Assembly (NCBI GenBank): GCA_946887385.1
Contig: CAMPKU010000068.1
Span: 1-17,735 of the forward strand
Direction: 5' to 3'
Length of the DNA: 17,735 nucleotides
Source of the DNA: an uncultured Gammaproteobacteria bacterium
GTDB lineage: Bacteria > Pseudomonadota > Gammaproteobacteria > Rariloculales > Rariloculaceae
Shown: piece after piece, positions 7,998-15,214 of the stretch
How positions within the stretch are numbered: position 1 is the first letter of the stretch
Layout: every line of letters begins with the position of its first letter
Notes under the pieces: generated by a model
Told to the model about the DNA's origin: nothing
The model's database searches: none
What the model saw: only the letters and a program-made list of their open reading frames with translations
Program-made: the position numbers and the translations under genes

Positions 7998-8027
7998 TGT
8001 TCGCGGCCGTTCCCATCGGGCTAGACT
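7998..8027 (+). promoter_or_regulatory. Candidate promoter of the GAF-kinase/regulator operon
   Basis: TGTTCG at 7998-8003 (weak -35) and TAGACT at 8022-8027 (four to five of six bases of -10) are 18 bases apart. The predicted start at about 8034 is next to the ATG at 8035, and there is no Shine-Dalgarno sequence. The -35 lies within a GGCCG/CGGCC dyad. Weak evidence. Confidence 0.3.
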
Positions 8028-8034
8028 CCCCGGC

Positions 8035-9876
8035 ATGGTCAGCTCCACGCGTCAGCCCAACGAGTCCCACGCGGGCATGCCGGCGCCGGTCGTGGCTCCA
8101 ACGGAGCTTGCGGCCGGCCGCCGCACCGCGGCGCAAGTAGCCATCGCGTCCGCGGAGCGGCGTGAGCGGTTGCTCGCAGCTTCGGCGGCGGCGAGCCGCC
8201 TGTTGCTGCAGGCGCCGGACGTCATGGCCGTCGTGCCCAAGGTCTTGCAGCTCGTCGGCGAGGCCGCGGGTGCAGATCGCGTGAGCTTGATGCTCACTCA
8301 ACCCGGAGACCGCGACCAACTCGCGCTCGCCGCCGAATGGCGCGCGCGCAGTCCCTCACCGGAGATGAGCCCAGCGCGTCAGCCGGAATGCGTGTCGCTG
8401 GAACGGTGGAGCAACCAGCATCCGGGTTTGTCCGCCGATCTGTGCTGCGGCCGCTCCGTGCTGTGCTACGAAGGTGCCGTCGACTGCGCCGAGCAGGCCG
8501 CCGCCGAGCAATGCGCCGCGGACAACACCAAAGCGCTCGTACCGATTTTCGTGGGCACGGACTTCGTCGGCGTCGTAGGCTTCGTCTCACACGGCGAACG
8601 GCGCGAGATCGGCAGCGCCGAGCTCTCGGCGCTCGAGACGGCCGCCGGTGTGATCGGCGCAGCGCTGCACCGCGAGCGGTTGGTGGACGCGGTGCGCCGC
8701 GAGCGCGAGCGCGCGTTGGTCAACGACAAGGCCGCGGTGCTGCGCAAGCTCGAGCAGCTCGCCGGCGAGACGGAGCTCGGCGCATTTTTGGGCGGGCACG
8801 TGCTCATGGAAGGGGCGGAGCGGCTCGAGGCCGCGGGCGGCGCCGTGGTCGTGCGCGACGCATCGCACGACGAATGGCGCTTGCTCGCCTACATGCGCGA
8901 CGGCCGCCTGGAGCCCGCGCCCTACCCTGCGACTCTGCCGCTCACCGTCGAAAATCCGTTTGGCCTCGGTGCCGCCGGCCACACGCAGCGCAAATGGGCG
9001 CCGACCTACTTCGACCTCGGCCGCTCGGTCGCAATCGAATGGCCGGAGATGATCGAGCATCACCGCCGGCTCGAGGACACCGGAGTGCTGGCGTTTCCGC
9101 TGGTGTTCGGGGAGAACCTCGTCGGCTGCATGCTGCTGAGCTTCAAGCGCCCGATCGACGAGCAGCTCCGCGAAAGTGAGGTGCTCGTCGGCCTTTCGCA
9201 CGCCGCGACCATCGCGATCGAGTTCGCGCGCCGAACGGATGCCGCGCGCGATGTTGCCGTTCTCGCCGAGCGCAATCGCATTGCGCAGGAAATCCATGAC
9301 GGAATTGCGCAAGCGTTCACGGGCATTCTTCTCCAGCTTGGCGCCGCCGAGCAGCCGGCGGGCGACTCGGGGCCGCACGCCGCGCTGCTCACGCGAATCT
9401 CCAACCTCGCGCGCGAAGGCTTGGCCGACGCACGCCGCTCCGTGATGGCGTTACGGCCCGCGCCGTCGCGCTGCAGGCGCCTCGAGGATGCGCTGCGCGA
9501 GCTCGCCGAGCGTTCGACGATCCCGGGCCGCATCAGGGCGACGCTCGAGAGCAGCGCCTGGCCCGCGCAGTTCACACCGGAGCACGAGCACGAGCTGTTA
9601 CGAATCGCTCAGGAAGCCGTCAGCAATGCCGTGCGGCATGCTCGCCCTCACACGATTCGCATCTCGATGACGAACGACGACACCCACTGGGAGCTGTCCG
9701 TGGTCGACGACGGTGTGGGCCTGCCCGGCGATGCCGAGATCGCAGCGCAAGACGGATTCGGCCTCACGAGCATGCGCGAGCGCGCGGCGGCGATCGGCGC
9801 CGAGTGGGCCATCCGAAGCCGGCCGCACGCCGGAACGTCGGTCGTGGTCCGCATACCGAAGCAGGTGTCGCCATGA
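8035..9876 (+). CDS. NarL-type (HisKA_3) sensor histidine kinase with two GAF domains
   Basis: This 613-residue soluble kinase has no membrane segment. GAF domain 1 spans about residues 61-215 and GAF domain 2 about 235-400. The HisKA_3 region follows with ERNRIAQEIHDGIAQAF (H421), then the HATPase part with N531 (EAVSNAVRHA), DDGVGLP at 558-564 and GFGLTSM at 574-580. GAF 1 carries six cysteines in 42 residues (C119, C137, C138, C144, C151, C160), which could bind an iron-sulfur cluster or sense redox state. The frame is open to an ATG at 7912, but those extra 41 residues are Arg/Gly-rich and not domain-like; 8035 is preferred and 8077 is possible. Its TGA overlaps the ATG of the response regulator (ATGA), so the two are coupled. 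The signal is unknown. Confidence 0.93.
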   Translation: MVSSTRQPNESHAGMPAPVVAPTELAAGRRTAAQVAIASAERRERLLAASAAASRLLLQAPDVMAVVPKVLQLVGEAAGADRVSLMLTQPGDRDQLALAAEWRARSPSPEMSPARQPECVSLERWSNQHPGLSADLCCGRSVLCYEGAVDCAEQAAAEQCAADNTKALVPIFVGTDFVGVVGFVSHGERREIGSAELSALETAAGVIGAALHRERLVDAVRRERERALVNDKAAVLRKLEQLAGETELGAFLGGHVLMEGAERLEAAGGAVVVRDASHDEWRLLAYMRDGRLEPAPYPATLPLTVENPFGLGAAGHTQRKWAPTYFDLGRSVAIEWPEMIEHHRRLEDTGVLAFPLVFGENLVGCMLLSFKRPIDEQLRESEVLVGLSHAATIAIEFARRTDAARDVAVLAERNRIAQEIHDGIAQAFTGILLQLGAAEQPAGDSGPHAALLTRISNLAREGLADARRSVMALRPAPSRCRRLEDALRELAERSTIPGRIRATLESSAWPAQFTPEHEHELLRIAQEAVSNAVRHARPHTIRISMTNDDTHWELSVVDDGVGLPGDAEIAAQDGFGLTSMRERAAAIGAEWAIRSRPHAGTSVVVRIPKQVSP

Positions 9877-10502
9877 GCGCGACGGCCAAGCTCAGGTTGA
9901 TCCTGGCCGACGATCATCCCGTCGTACGCGACGGGCTCGCAGCCATCATCAACCAGCAACACGACCTGGAAGTGGTCGCCGAGGCCGACAACGGCGAAGA
10001 CGCCGTTGCGCTCTACGAGCGGTACCAGCCGGACGTCATGGTGCTCGATCTGCGCATGCCCAGAAAGGACGGCGTAGCAGTGGTCGAGGAAGTGATTACG
10101 AAGCACGCGAACGCGCGCATCTTGATCATGACCACACACGACGGCGACGAAGACATCTTCCGTTGCCTGAGCCACGGCGCAATGGGCTACCTATTAAAGG
10201 ACGCCGGCCGGCAGGAAATTCTGTCGGCCATCCGGACGATCGGCCAAGGGCGCCAGTACACGTCTTCGTCGGTGGCGGTCAAAGCGCTGCAGCGCATGGG
10301 CAAGCCCACGCTCACGCAGCGCGAAGCCGACGTGCTTCAGCTACTCGCGCAAGGGCGCAGCAACAAGGACATCGCGCGGCGGCTCGCAATCACCGAAGGC
10401 ACCGCCAAGACGCACGTGAAGGCGATTCTCACGAAGCTCGACGCAATGAGCCGCACGGAAGCCGTCGCAATCGCCCACAAGCGCGGCCTCGTTCACCTCT
10501 AG
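9873..10502 (+). CDS. NarL/FixJ-family response regulator
   Basis: This 209-residue regulator has a receiver domain with the acidic pair D13-D14, the phosphorylation site D59 in VMVLDLRMP, T87/T88 and K109 in YLLKDAG. Its LuxR/NarL-type helix-turn-helix (about 147-205) is LTQREADVLQLLAQGRSNKDIA followed by the recognition helix EGTAKTHVKAILTKL. The recognition helix keeps two of the three NarL base-contacting positions: Lys (K179) and Lys (K183), with Thr in place of Val between them. The start ATG at 9873 overlaps the kinase stop by four bases; an upstream in-frame ATG at 9804 lies inside the kinase gene and adds no domain. It is the obvious partner of the GAF kinase. Possible targets are dyads at 6748 and 7954. 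Confidence 0.95.
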   Translation: MSATAKLRLILADDHPVVRDGLAAIINQQHDLEVVAEADNGEDAVALYERYQPDVMVLDLRMPRKDGVAVVEEVITKHANARILIMTTHDGDEDIFRCLSHGAMGYLLKDAGRQEILSAIRTIGQGRQYTSSSVAVKALQRMGKPTLTQREADVLQLLAQGRSNKDIARRLAITEGTAKTHVKAILTKLDAMSRTEAVAIAHKRGLVHL

Positions 10503-10610
10503 CCAGTGCCGCTGCACCGGCCTTCCGCGCCGCACTCGTTCGGCGATACCCGCGAGCCCCGAGCGTCCTGGCATTTTTCGTGCAAGAGGAACCGGGCGGC
10601 ATGCGTATCG

Positions 10611-10638
10611 AGGCCGCAGCTGCCGGCTTTGCCGGCCT
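10611..10638 (+). promoter_or_regulatory. Competing stem-loops upstream of the 61-residue gene
   Basis: GCCGGC-TTT-GCCGGC (10622-10636) forms a 6-bp GC hairpin. The outer arms AGGCCG (10611-10616) and CGGCCT (10633-10638) form an alternative, mutually exclusive stem. They lie 12 bases upstream of the GGAG ribosome binding site at 10651-10654. They could terminate the upstream operon or control the small gene; no clear T run follows. The rest of the 160-base gap shows nothing else I can support. Confidence 0.3.
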
Positions 10639-10662
10639 TGTACTGATTTTGGAGAAACAAGG

Positions 10663-10848
10663 ATGACCAAGAACCTGGGAGGTCTCTTCGCGACCAAGAT
10701 TTACGCCGTCGAAGAGGGCTTCGTGGCTATCGAGCAAGAGTCCAATACCACCGTCCTGCTCGCGCCGGACGAGCTGCTCATGGTCATCAAGGAGCTTCAG
10801 GCCCACTACGACAAGCGCGCGCGCTGGCAGGAGCCCACACGCGGCTGA
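10663..10848 (+). CDS. Small protein of unknown function (61 residues)
   Basis: I cannot name this protein. It has a good ribosome binding site (GGAG at 10651-10654, eight bases before ATG). It also has codon use like its neighbours and a balanced, globular-looking composition. Pairs of short strands (ATKIYAVEEGFVAIEQES, TTVLLAP) are followed by an amphipathic helix (DELLMVIKELQAHYDKRARW) and a short tail. It has no cysteine, signal peptide or membrane segment, so it is likely a cytosolic alpha/beta mini-protein. It sits between two two-component systems, 160 bases after the NarL-type regulator and convergent with regA. An adaptor or modulator role for either system is possible but is pure inference from position. 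Confidence 0.75.
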   Translation: MTKNLGGLFATKIYAVEEGFVAIEQESNTTVLLAPDELLMVIKELQAHYDKRARWQEPTRG

Positions 10849-10851
10849 CCT

Positions 10852-10879
10852 CGCGCCGGCGCGGGCGTAGTCCGGCGCG
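10852..10879. terminator. Inverted repeat filling the gap between convergent genes
   Basis: CGCGCCGG (10852-10859) and CCGGCGCG (10872-10879) are perfect reverse complements with a 12-base spacer. They lie exactly between the stop of the small gene (10846-10848) and the stop of regA (10882-10880). The symmetry would serve both strands. No T run is present on either side, so intrinsic termination is uncertain. Confidence 0.4.
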
Positions 10880-11428
10880 TCAACTTCGCGTGGGGCGCTT
10901 GGCGAGCTTGCGCTGCAACGTGCGCCGGTGCATGTGTAAGGTGCGCGCCGTGGCGGAAATATTGCCGTCGTGCTCGGCGAGCACTCTCTGGATGTGCTCC
11001 CACTCCAGGCGCCGCGGCGACATTTGCTCGAGCGGCGCGGCGTGCTCGGCCCCTTCGGCGCGCGCGCGGCGTTCGAGCACGGCGGCCACTGCACTCGCCG
11101 TGACGGGCTTCGCCAGGTAGTCGTCCGCGCCGAGCTTGATGGCTTTGACGGCCGTTGCGATGCTCGCGTAGCCGGTGAGCACGACGATGCGCATTTGCGG
11201 GTGCGCGCGGCGCAGCGGCTCGATCAGCGCAAGCCCGTCGTCGGCGCCAAGCTTGAGATCGACCACCGCGGCGGCAAGTTGTTTGGCTCGAGCGGTCGCC
11301 AGCGCCGCAGCCGCGTCGTGCGCCACGTGCGCCACGTAACCGCGGCGCGCGAGCGCTGCGGCGAGCGTCACGGCAAATCGCTGATCGTCATCAATGACGA
11401 GCACCGAGCTTTGCGCTTCAGCGGGCAT
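10880..11428 (-). CDS. regA: Redox response regulator of the RegA/PrrA/ActR family
   Basis: This 182-residue regulator has a receiver with D12-D14-type acidic residues (VIDDDQRF), the phosphorylation site D57 (AVVDLKLG), T85 (VVLTGYASIATAV) and K107 (DYLAKP). A short linker leads to a Fis-type helix-turn-helix (about 143-178): WEHIQRVLAEHDGNISATAR followed by MHRRTLQRKLAKR. This is the near-invariant DNA-binding helix of RegA, PrrA, ActR and RegR. In other proteobacteria these control energy metabolism genes in response to the redox state of the quinone pool. The start at 11428 lies inside the end of regB (11-base overlap), so the two are translationally coupled with the kinase gene first. 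Identification is firm; the regulon here is unknown. Confidence 0.95.
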   Translation of the reverse strand: MPAEAQSSVLVIDDDQRFAVTLAAALARRGYVAHVAHDAAAALATARAKQLAAAVVDLKLGADDGLALIEPLRRAHPQMRIVVLTGYASIATAVKAIKLGADDYLAKPVTASAVAAVLERRARAEGAEHAAPLEQMSPRRLEWEHIQRVLAEHDGNISATARTLHMHRRTLQRKLAKRPTRS

Positions 11429-12719
11429 CGGCGAGCAACTCGTCGAGCGGCAGCTCGATGTGCGCTTCTACGCCGCCGAGCGGCGCGTCTTTCAGATCGA
11501 GGCGGCCGCCGAAGCGCTGCAAAGCTGCCCGCGACAGCAGCAGCCCAATGCCGAGGCCGCGCTCTTTGGTCGACACGGCCCGCAGCCCCACGTCGTCTCG
11601 CACCGCAGGGTCCAGCCCGGCGCCCTGATCCGTGACGGCGAGCGTCAAGCGCGTGCCGTTGAGCGCGATCGCCACGTCGATGCGCCCGCCGCCGTTCGCG
11701 CGCGTGGCGTGCGCCGCGTTGTCGAGCACGTTCCGGATCGCTTGCTCGATGGTGGATTCGACCACTACGGCCACGTCGGCCCGAGCCGCGTCGAAGGCAA
11801 CGGCAAGCTCGATGTCGGAGTGCGCTTCGCGCCAGCGCGCCAGCAGCTCGTCGAGAAAGGTCTTCAGGTTCGCGTGGCGCGCGCCGGCGCTGCGTTCCGC
11901 GTGCACGCCGCTCGCGATCCGATTCAGCCGCTCATTGATCACGCGGATTTCTTCCAGCATCGCGCGCAGCTGCTGCTTCTGCGCGGGGTCCGTGGTGGTC
12001 TCGTCGAGCTCGCTCGCGATGATTGCGAGCGTGGAGAGCGGCGTGTTGAGCTCGTGCGCCGTGCCTGCCGCAAGCGTGCCGAGCTCGACGACTTGCTGGT
12101 CGCGCAACGCGTTCTCGCGCATGGCGGCGAGCTCGCCGTCGCGCTGCCGCACCAGGCGTGCCATGCGGCCGACGAACAATGCAATGAGCACGGCCGCGAT
12201 CACGAAGTTCACCCACATGCCGGCGAGGTGCAGATCGAACTCGCTGCCGAAGCGCGCGTGCACGGGCGGCAGCGGCACGCTGCGCCACCACAGAAGCGCG
12301 TAGCCGGCACCGCACAGCATGACCGTGAGCCACGCGTAGCGGGCCGGCAGCGAGGTCGCCGCAAGGGAGATGGGCACGAGGTACAAGGATACGAACGGGT
12401 TCGTGGGCCCGCCGGTGAAGTACAGCAGCGCCGTAAAAACGGCGATGTCCACGCCGAGGTGCAACACAACCTCGCCGTCGTGCACGGTGCGCTGCGCGTG
12501 CACGCTACGGTAGTTCAGCGCATTCCACAGCGCGAGCGCGCCTACCGCGAGGCTGAGCTCGCGCAACGGCAGCGGCCCGTCGAGCACGAGATGCGCCGTC
12601 CCGATCGCGGCGATTTGCGAGGCGATCGCCACCATGCGCAGCCAGAACAGCAGCTTCAGCGCGCCGGCCGGTCCCGCCGTATCGACGAACGAAAACCGCG
12701 AAGAGTTGAGCTCCGGCAC
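11418..12719 (-). CDS. regB: Redox sensor histidine kinase of the RegB/PrrB/ActS family
   Basis: With the GTG start at 12719 this is a 433-residue membrane kinase. About six membrane segments span residues 20-185, and the family quinone-binding heptapeptide GGPTNPF is at 103-109. The H box is GTLAAGTAHELNTPLST (H222). The N box is QAIRNVLDNAAHATRA, and the G boxes are DQGAGLD and RGLGIGLLLSR. The redox-active cysteine of Rhodobacter RegB (40 residues after the His) is missing: the region reads EEIRVINERLNR, and the only cysteine is C136 in a membrane segment. The open frame reaches an ATG at 12842, but that extension overlaps the divergent TonB gene and is not family-like. The GTG start is inferred; no Shine-Dalgarno sequence is visible. 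regA follows with an 11-base overlap. Confidence 0.93.
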   Translation of the reverse strand: MPELNSSRFSFVDTAGPAGALKLLFWLRMVAIASQIAAIGTAHLVLDGPLPLRELSLAVGALALWNALNYRSVHAQRTVHDGEVVLHLGVDIAVFTALLYFTGGPTNPFVSLYLVPISLAATSLPARYAWLTVMLCGAGYALLWWRSVPLPPVHARFGSEFDLHLAGMWVNFVIAAVLIALFVGRMARLVRQRDGELAAMRENALRDQQVVELGTLAAGTAHELNTPLSTLAIIASELDETTTDPAQKQQLRAMLEEIRVINERLNRIASGVHAERSAGARHANLKTFLDELLARWREAHSDIELAVAFDAARADVAVVVESTIEQAIRNVLDNAAHATRANGGGRIDVAIALNGTRLTLAVTDQGAGLDPAVRDDVGLRAVSTKERGLGIGLLLSRAALQRFGGRLDLKDAPLGGVEAHIELPLDELLADAR

Positions 12720-12753
12720 GCGCGTATTTTCGCACAGCGGATGAAGTGCGCCT

Positions 12754-12768
12754 GCGACAATCGGCCGC
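12754..12768. promoter_or_regulatory. Candidate RegA/RegR binding box between regB and the TonB receptor gene
   Basis: The bases GCGAC-AATCG-GCCGC fit the RegA/PrrA half-site pair GCGNC/GNCGC with a 5-base spacer. They fit 10 of 11 defined positions of the RegR box GNGRCRTTNNGNCGC known from Bradyrhizobium. It lies 35 bases upstream of the regB start and 62 bases upstream of the receptor start. High G+C makes chance matches fairly common. Confidence 0.4.
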
Positions 12769-12771
12769 AGG

Positions 12772-12797
12772 CCGTGCCGCGGCCACGGACCTAAAAT
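12772..12797 (+). promoter_or_regulatory. Dyad and candidate -10 box upstream of the TonB receptor gene
   Basis: CCGTG (12772-12776) and CACGG (12784-12788) form a dyad just before TAAAAT (12792-12797), a five-of-six -10 match. The position expected for a -35 box (12769-12774) reads AGGCCG and is not promoter-like, so an activator is likely needed. The predicted transcription start is near 12804. Confidence 0.35.
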
Positions 12798-12830
12798 TGC
12801 CCACGCTTGAACGTTTCTGCGGCGAGAAGA

Positions 12831-15122
12831 ATGGCGAGGCAAGGGCTAGGTCTTGGAACAGCGGTCGCGGCGGGCGCCGCCCTGGCGCTGCCGTTGGCGG
12901 GCGGCGCCCAGGTGCCGGAAGGTGCGCCCGATCGCGAGCTCGGCACCGTAACCGTTATCGGCCGCCGCCCGAGCTCGTTGCCCACCCGGATCCCGACGAC
13001 GATCGAAGGCATCACCGGCGGCGATGTTCGTGTCCGCATCAACGCAACGGACGCCGAGGACGCATTGAAGTACTTTCCGAGCCTGCTGGTTCGCAAGCGC
13101 TACATCGGCGATTACGACCACGCCGTGCTCGCGAGCCGCGCCTCGGGCACCGGCAATAGCGCCCGCTCGCTCGTTTATGTCGACGGCATTCTGATTTCGA
13201 ACCTGCTCGGGAACGGCGCCTCGTTCACGCCGCGCTGGGGCCTCGTAACACCGGAGGAGATCGAGCGCGTCGACGTGCTGTACGGGCCGTTCTCGGCCGC
13301 GTACCCCGGCAATTCGGTCGGCGCCGTGGTGGACTACGTGACGCGCATGCCCGCCGACTTCGAGCTGCGCGCCGGCGTTTCGAGCTTCGGCGAAGACTTT
13401 TCCGTTTACCGCTCGGAAGACACCTACAGCGGCCGGCAGGCGAGCGCGTCGGTAGGCAACGCCCAGGGCCCCTGGTCCTGGTGGATCAACTTCAACCGCT
13501 TGGACAGCCACGCGCATCCCGTCAGCTACGCGAACAAGCTCGTGTCGAGCGGCGTGGCCGACACGGCCGGCACTGCGGTTACCGGCGCGCTCGCTGCGCG
13601 CAATCCGCGCGAGCAGGACTGGCTGATCCTCGGTTCCACGACGGCGACGCATACTATTCAGGACCACGCGAAGCTCAAGGTTGCGTACGAGATCTCGCCG
13701 CGGCTGCAATTGAGCTACACGCTCGGCCTATGGAACAACGACGCGCGGCGTTCGTCGCAGACGTACTTGCGCGACGACGCCGGCAACCCGGTGTACGCCG
13801 GCACGATCAACGTGGACGGGCGGCGCTACACGGTAACGCCCGCCGATTTCGCGCCGACTGCCAGCCACCTTCGCCACCTGATGCAGGGCCTGTCATTGAA
13901 GAGCGAGCGCGACGGCGCCTGGAACTTCGAGCTCGCCGCGAGCGCCTACGATTACGACCGCGACGTGGTGCGCTCGCCGAGCATCGCCTTGCCCGATGCG
14001 GCTGCCGGCGGCGCGGGGCGGATCGGCAGCCAGGGCGGCACGGGCTGGGGCTCGATCGCGCTGCGCGCCGCGCGCCGGCCGAGCGCGGACGGCGGCCATA
14101 TTCTCGACGTTGGCGTTCAACTCGACGACTACAGGCTGCGGACACTCGTGGAGAACACCGCCGACTGGCTGGTAGGTGAACCGGCGCAGCGGGTGTCGGC
14201 GTTTCGCGGCGACACGCAGCTCACGAGCGTTTACGCGCAGGACACGTGGACCTTTGCGCCGCGGTGGCGGGCCACGTTCGGGGCACGCCTAGAGCGCTGG
14301 CAGGCGAAAAACGGCGCTGTCAGCGACGCTACGACGACGCTGGGCTTCGCCGCGCGGTCGGACACCTACGTGTCGCCGAAGGTAGCGCTCGCGCGCGAGC
14401 TGACGCCGCTGTGGAGCCTGAAGGCCTCACTCGGGCGTGCCGTTCGCATGCCCACCGTCGCCGAGCTTTATCAGGGCTCGATTTCGACCAACGTCATCGT
14501 CAACAACGATCCGAACCTTTTGCCCGAGACGTCCTGGACGTCGGAGCTCTCCGGCGAGCGCGAGATCGGACAAGGTCGCGTGCGCCTCACGGCGTTCTTC
14601 GAGGCAACATCCGACGCGCTGTATTCGCAAACGAATGCGACCGTCACGCCGAGCGTGACGAGCGTGCAGAACGTGGATGAAATCGGCACGCGCGGCCTCG
14701 AAGTGGCGCTGCAGCAAGCGGGCTTGGCTGCCGGCAGGCTCGACGTGTCGGCGAGCATCACCTATGCGCGCTCGCGCATCGAGCGCAACGACAACTTTCC
14801 GGCCAGCGTGGGCAAATGGCAGCCGCGCGTTCCGGATTGGCGCGCCAATGCGCTCGTGACGTATCGCCTCGGCGAGCGCTGGTCGCTGACCGCAGGCGGG
14901 CGTTACAGCGGCACGCAGTACAACACGCTCGACAATTCCGACACGAACCCCTACGCGTTCACGGGCACGAGCTCGTTCGTGGTGTTCGACTTGCGGGCGC
15001 GTTACGCGACCGAGCGCTGGTCGGCTTCGATCGGCATGGACAACGTCGGCGACGAGGAATACTGGGCGTTCCATCCGTATACGCGGCGCAGCCTGATCGG
15101 GGAGCTCGGCGTGCGCTTCTGA
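12831..15122 (+). CDS. TonB-dependent outer-membrane receptor
   Basis: This 763-residue protein has a signal peptide (MARQGLGLGTAVAAGAALAL, cut near residue 26), a TonB-box-like segment (LGTVTVIGRR) and a plug domain at about 52-175. Plug signatures are DAEDALKYFPSLLVRKR, SLVYVDGI and EEIERVDVLYGPFSAAYPGNSVGAVVDYVTR. The rest is the 22-strand barrel with typical motifs: KVALARELTPLWSLKASLG, VRMPTVAELYQGS, LLPETSWTSELSGER and the C-terminal NVGDEEYW…GELGVRF, ending in Phe. It imports an unknown ligand (siderophore, vitamin or carbohydrate); nothing in the sequence decides which. A TTG at 12807 is an alternative start giving a longer, more basic N terminus. The gene is divergent from regB across 111 bases, a layout that allows shared control. 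Confidence 0.94.
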   Translation: MARQGLGLGTAVAAGAALALPLAGGAQVPEGAPDRELGTVTVIGRRPSSLPTRIPTTIEGITGGDVRVRINATDAEDALKYFPSLLVRKRYIGDYDHAVLASRASGTGNSARSLVYVDGILISNLLGNGASFTPRWGLVTPEEIERVDVLYGPFSAAYPGNSVGAVVDYVTRMPADFELRAGVSSFGEDFSVYRSEDTYSGRQASASVGNAQGPWSWWINFNRLDSHAHPVSYANKLVSSGVADTAGTAVTGALAARNPREQDWLILGSTTATHTIQDHAKLKVAYEISPRLQLSYTLGLWNNDARRSSQTYLRDDAGNPVYAGTINVDGRRYTVTPADFAPTASHLRHLMQGLSLKSERDGAWNFELAASAYDYDRDVVRSPSIALPDAAAGGAGRIGSQGGTGWGSIALRAARRPSADGGHILDVGVQLDDYRLRTLVENTADWLVGEPAQRVSAFRGDTQLTSVYAQDTWTFAPRWRATFGARLERWQAKNGAVSDATTTLGFAARSDTYVSPKVALARELTPLWSLKASLGRAVRMPTVAELYQGSISTNVIVNNDPNLLPETSWTSELSGEREIGQGRVRLTAFFEATSDALYSQTNATVTPSVTSVQNVDEIGTRGLEVALQQAGLAAGRLDVSASITYARSRIERNDNFPASVGKWQPRVPDWRANALVTYRLGERWSLTAGGRYSGTQYNTLDNSDTNPYAFTGTSSFVVFDLRARYATERWSASIGMDNVGDEEYWAFHPYTRRSLIGELGVRF

Positions 15123-15214
15123 TGGGCCGATGGGGCGCAATCGGCCGGAACGGCTACAAACTACCTGATCGTTGGCGCTACCATCGCGCATCAACCATTA
15201 GGGAGAGGCGCCCG

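Noticed and set aside
7912..8034. Longer N terminus of the GAF kinase
   Set aside because: The 41 extra residues are Arg/Gly-rich, overlap a dyad and a candidate promoter, and have no domain character.
11394..12794. 466-codon plus-strand frame opposite regB
   Set aside because: It is antisense to regB, which has strong family motifs; the translation is Arg/His/Gln-rich and not protein-like.
12807..12830. TTG start for the TonB receptor
   Set aside because: It has no ribosome binding site, and ATG 12831 already gives a usable signal peptide; kept only as an alternative.
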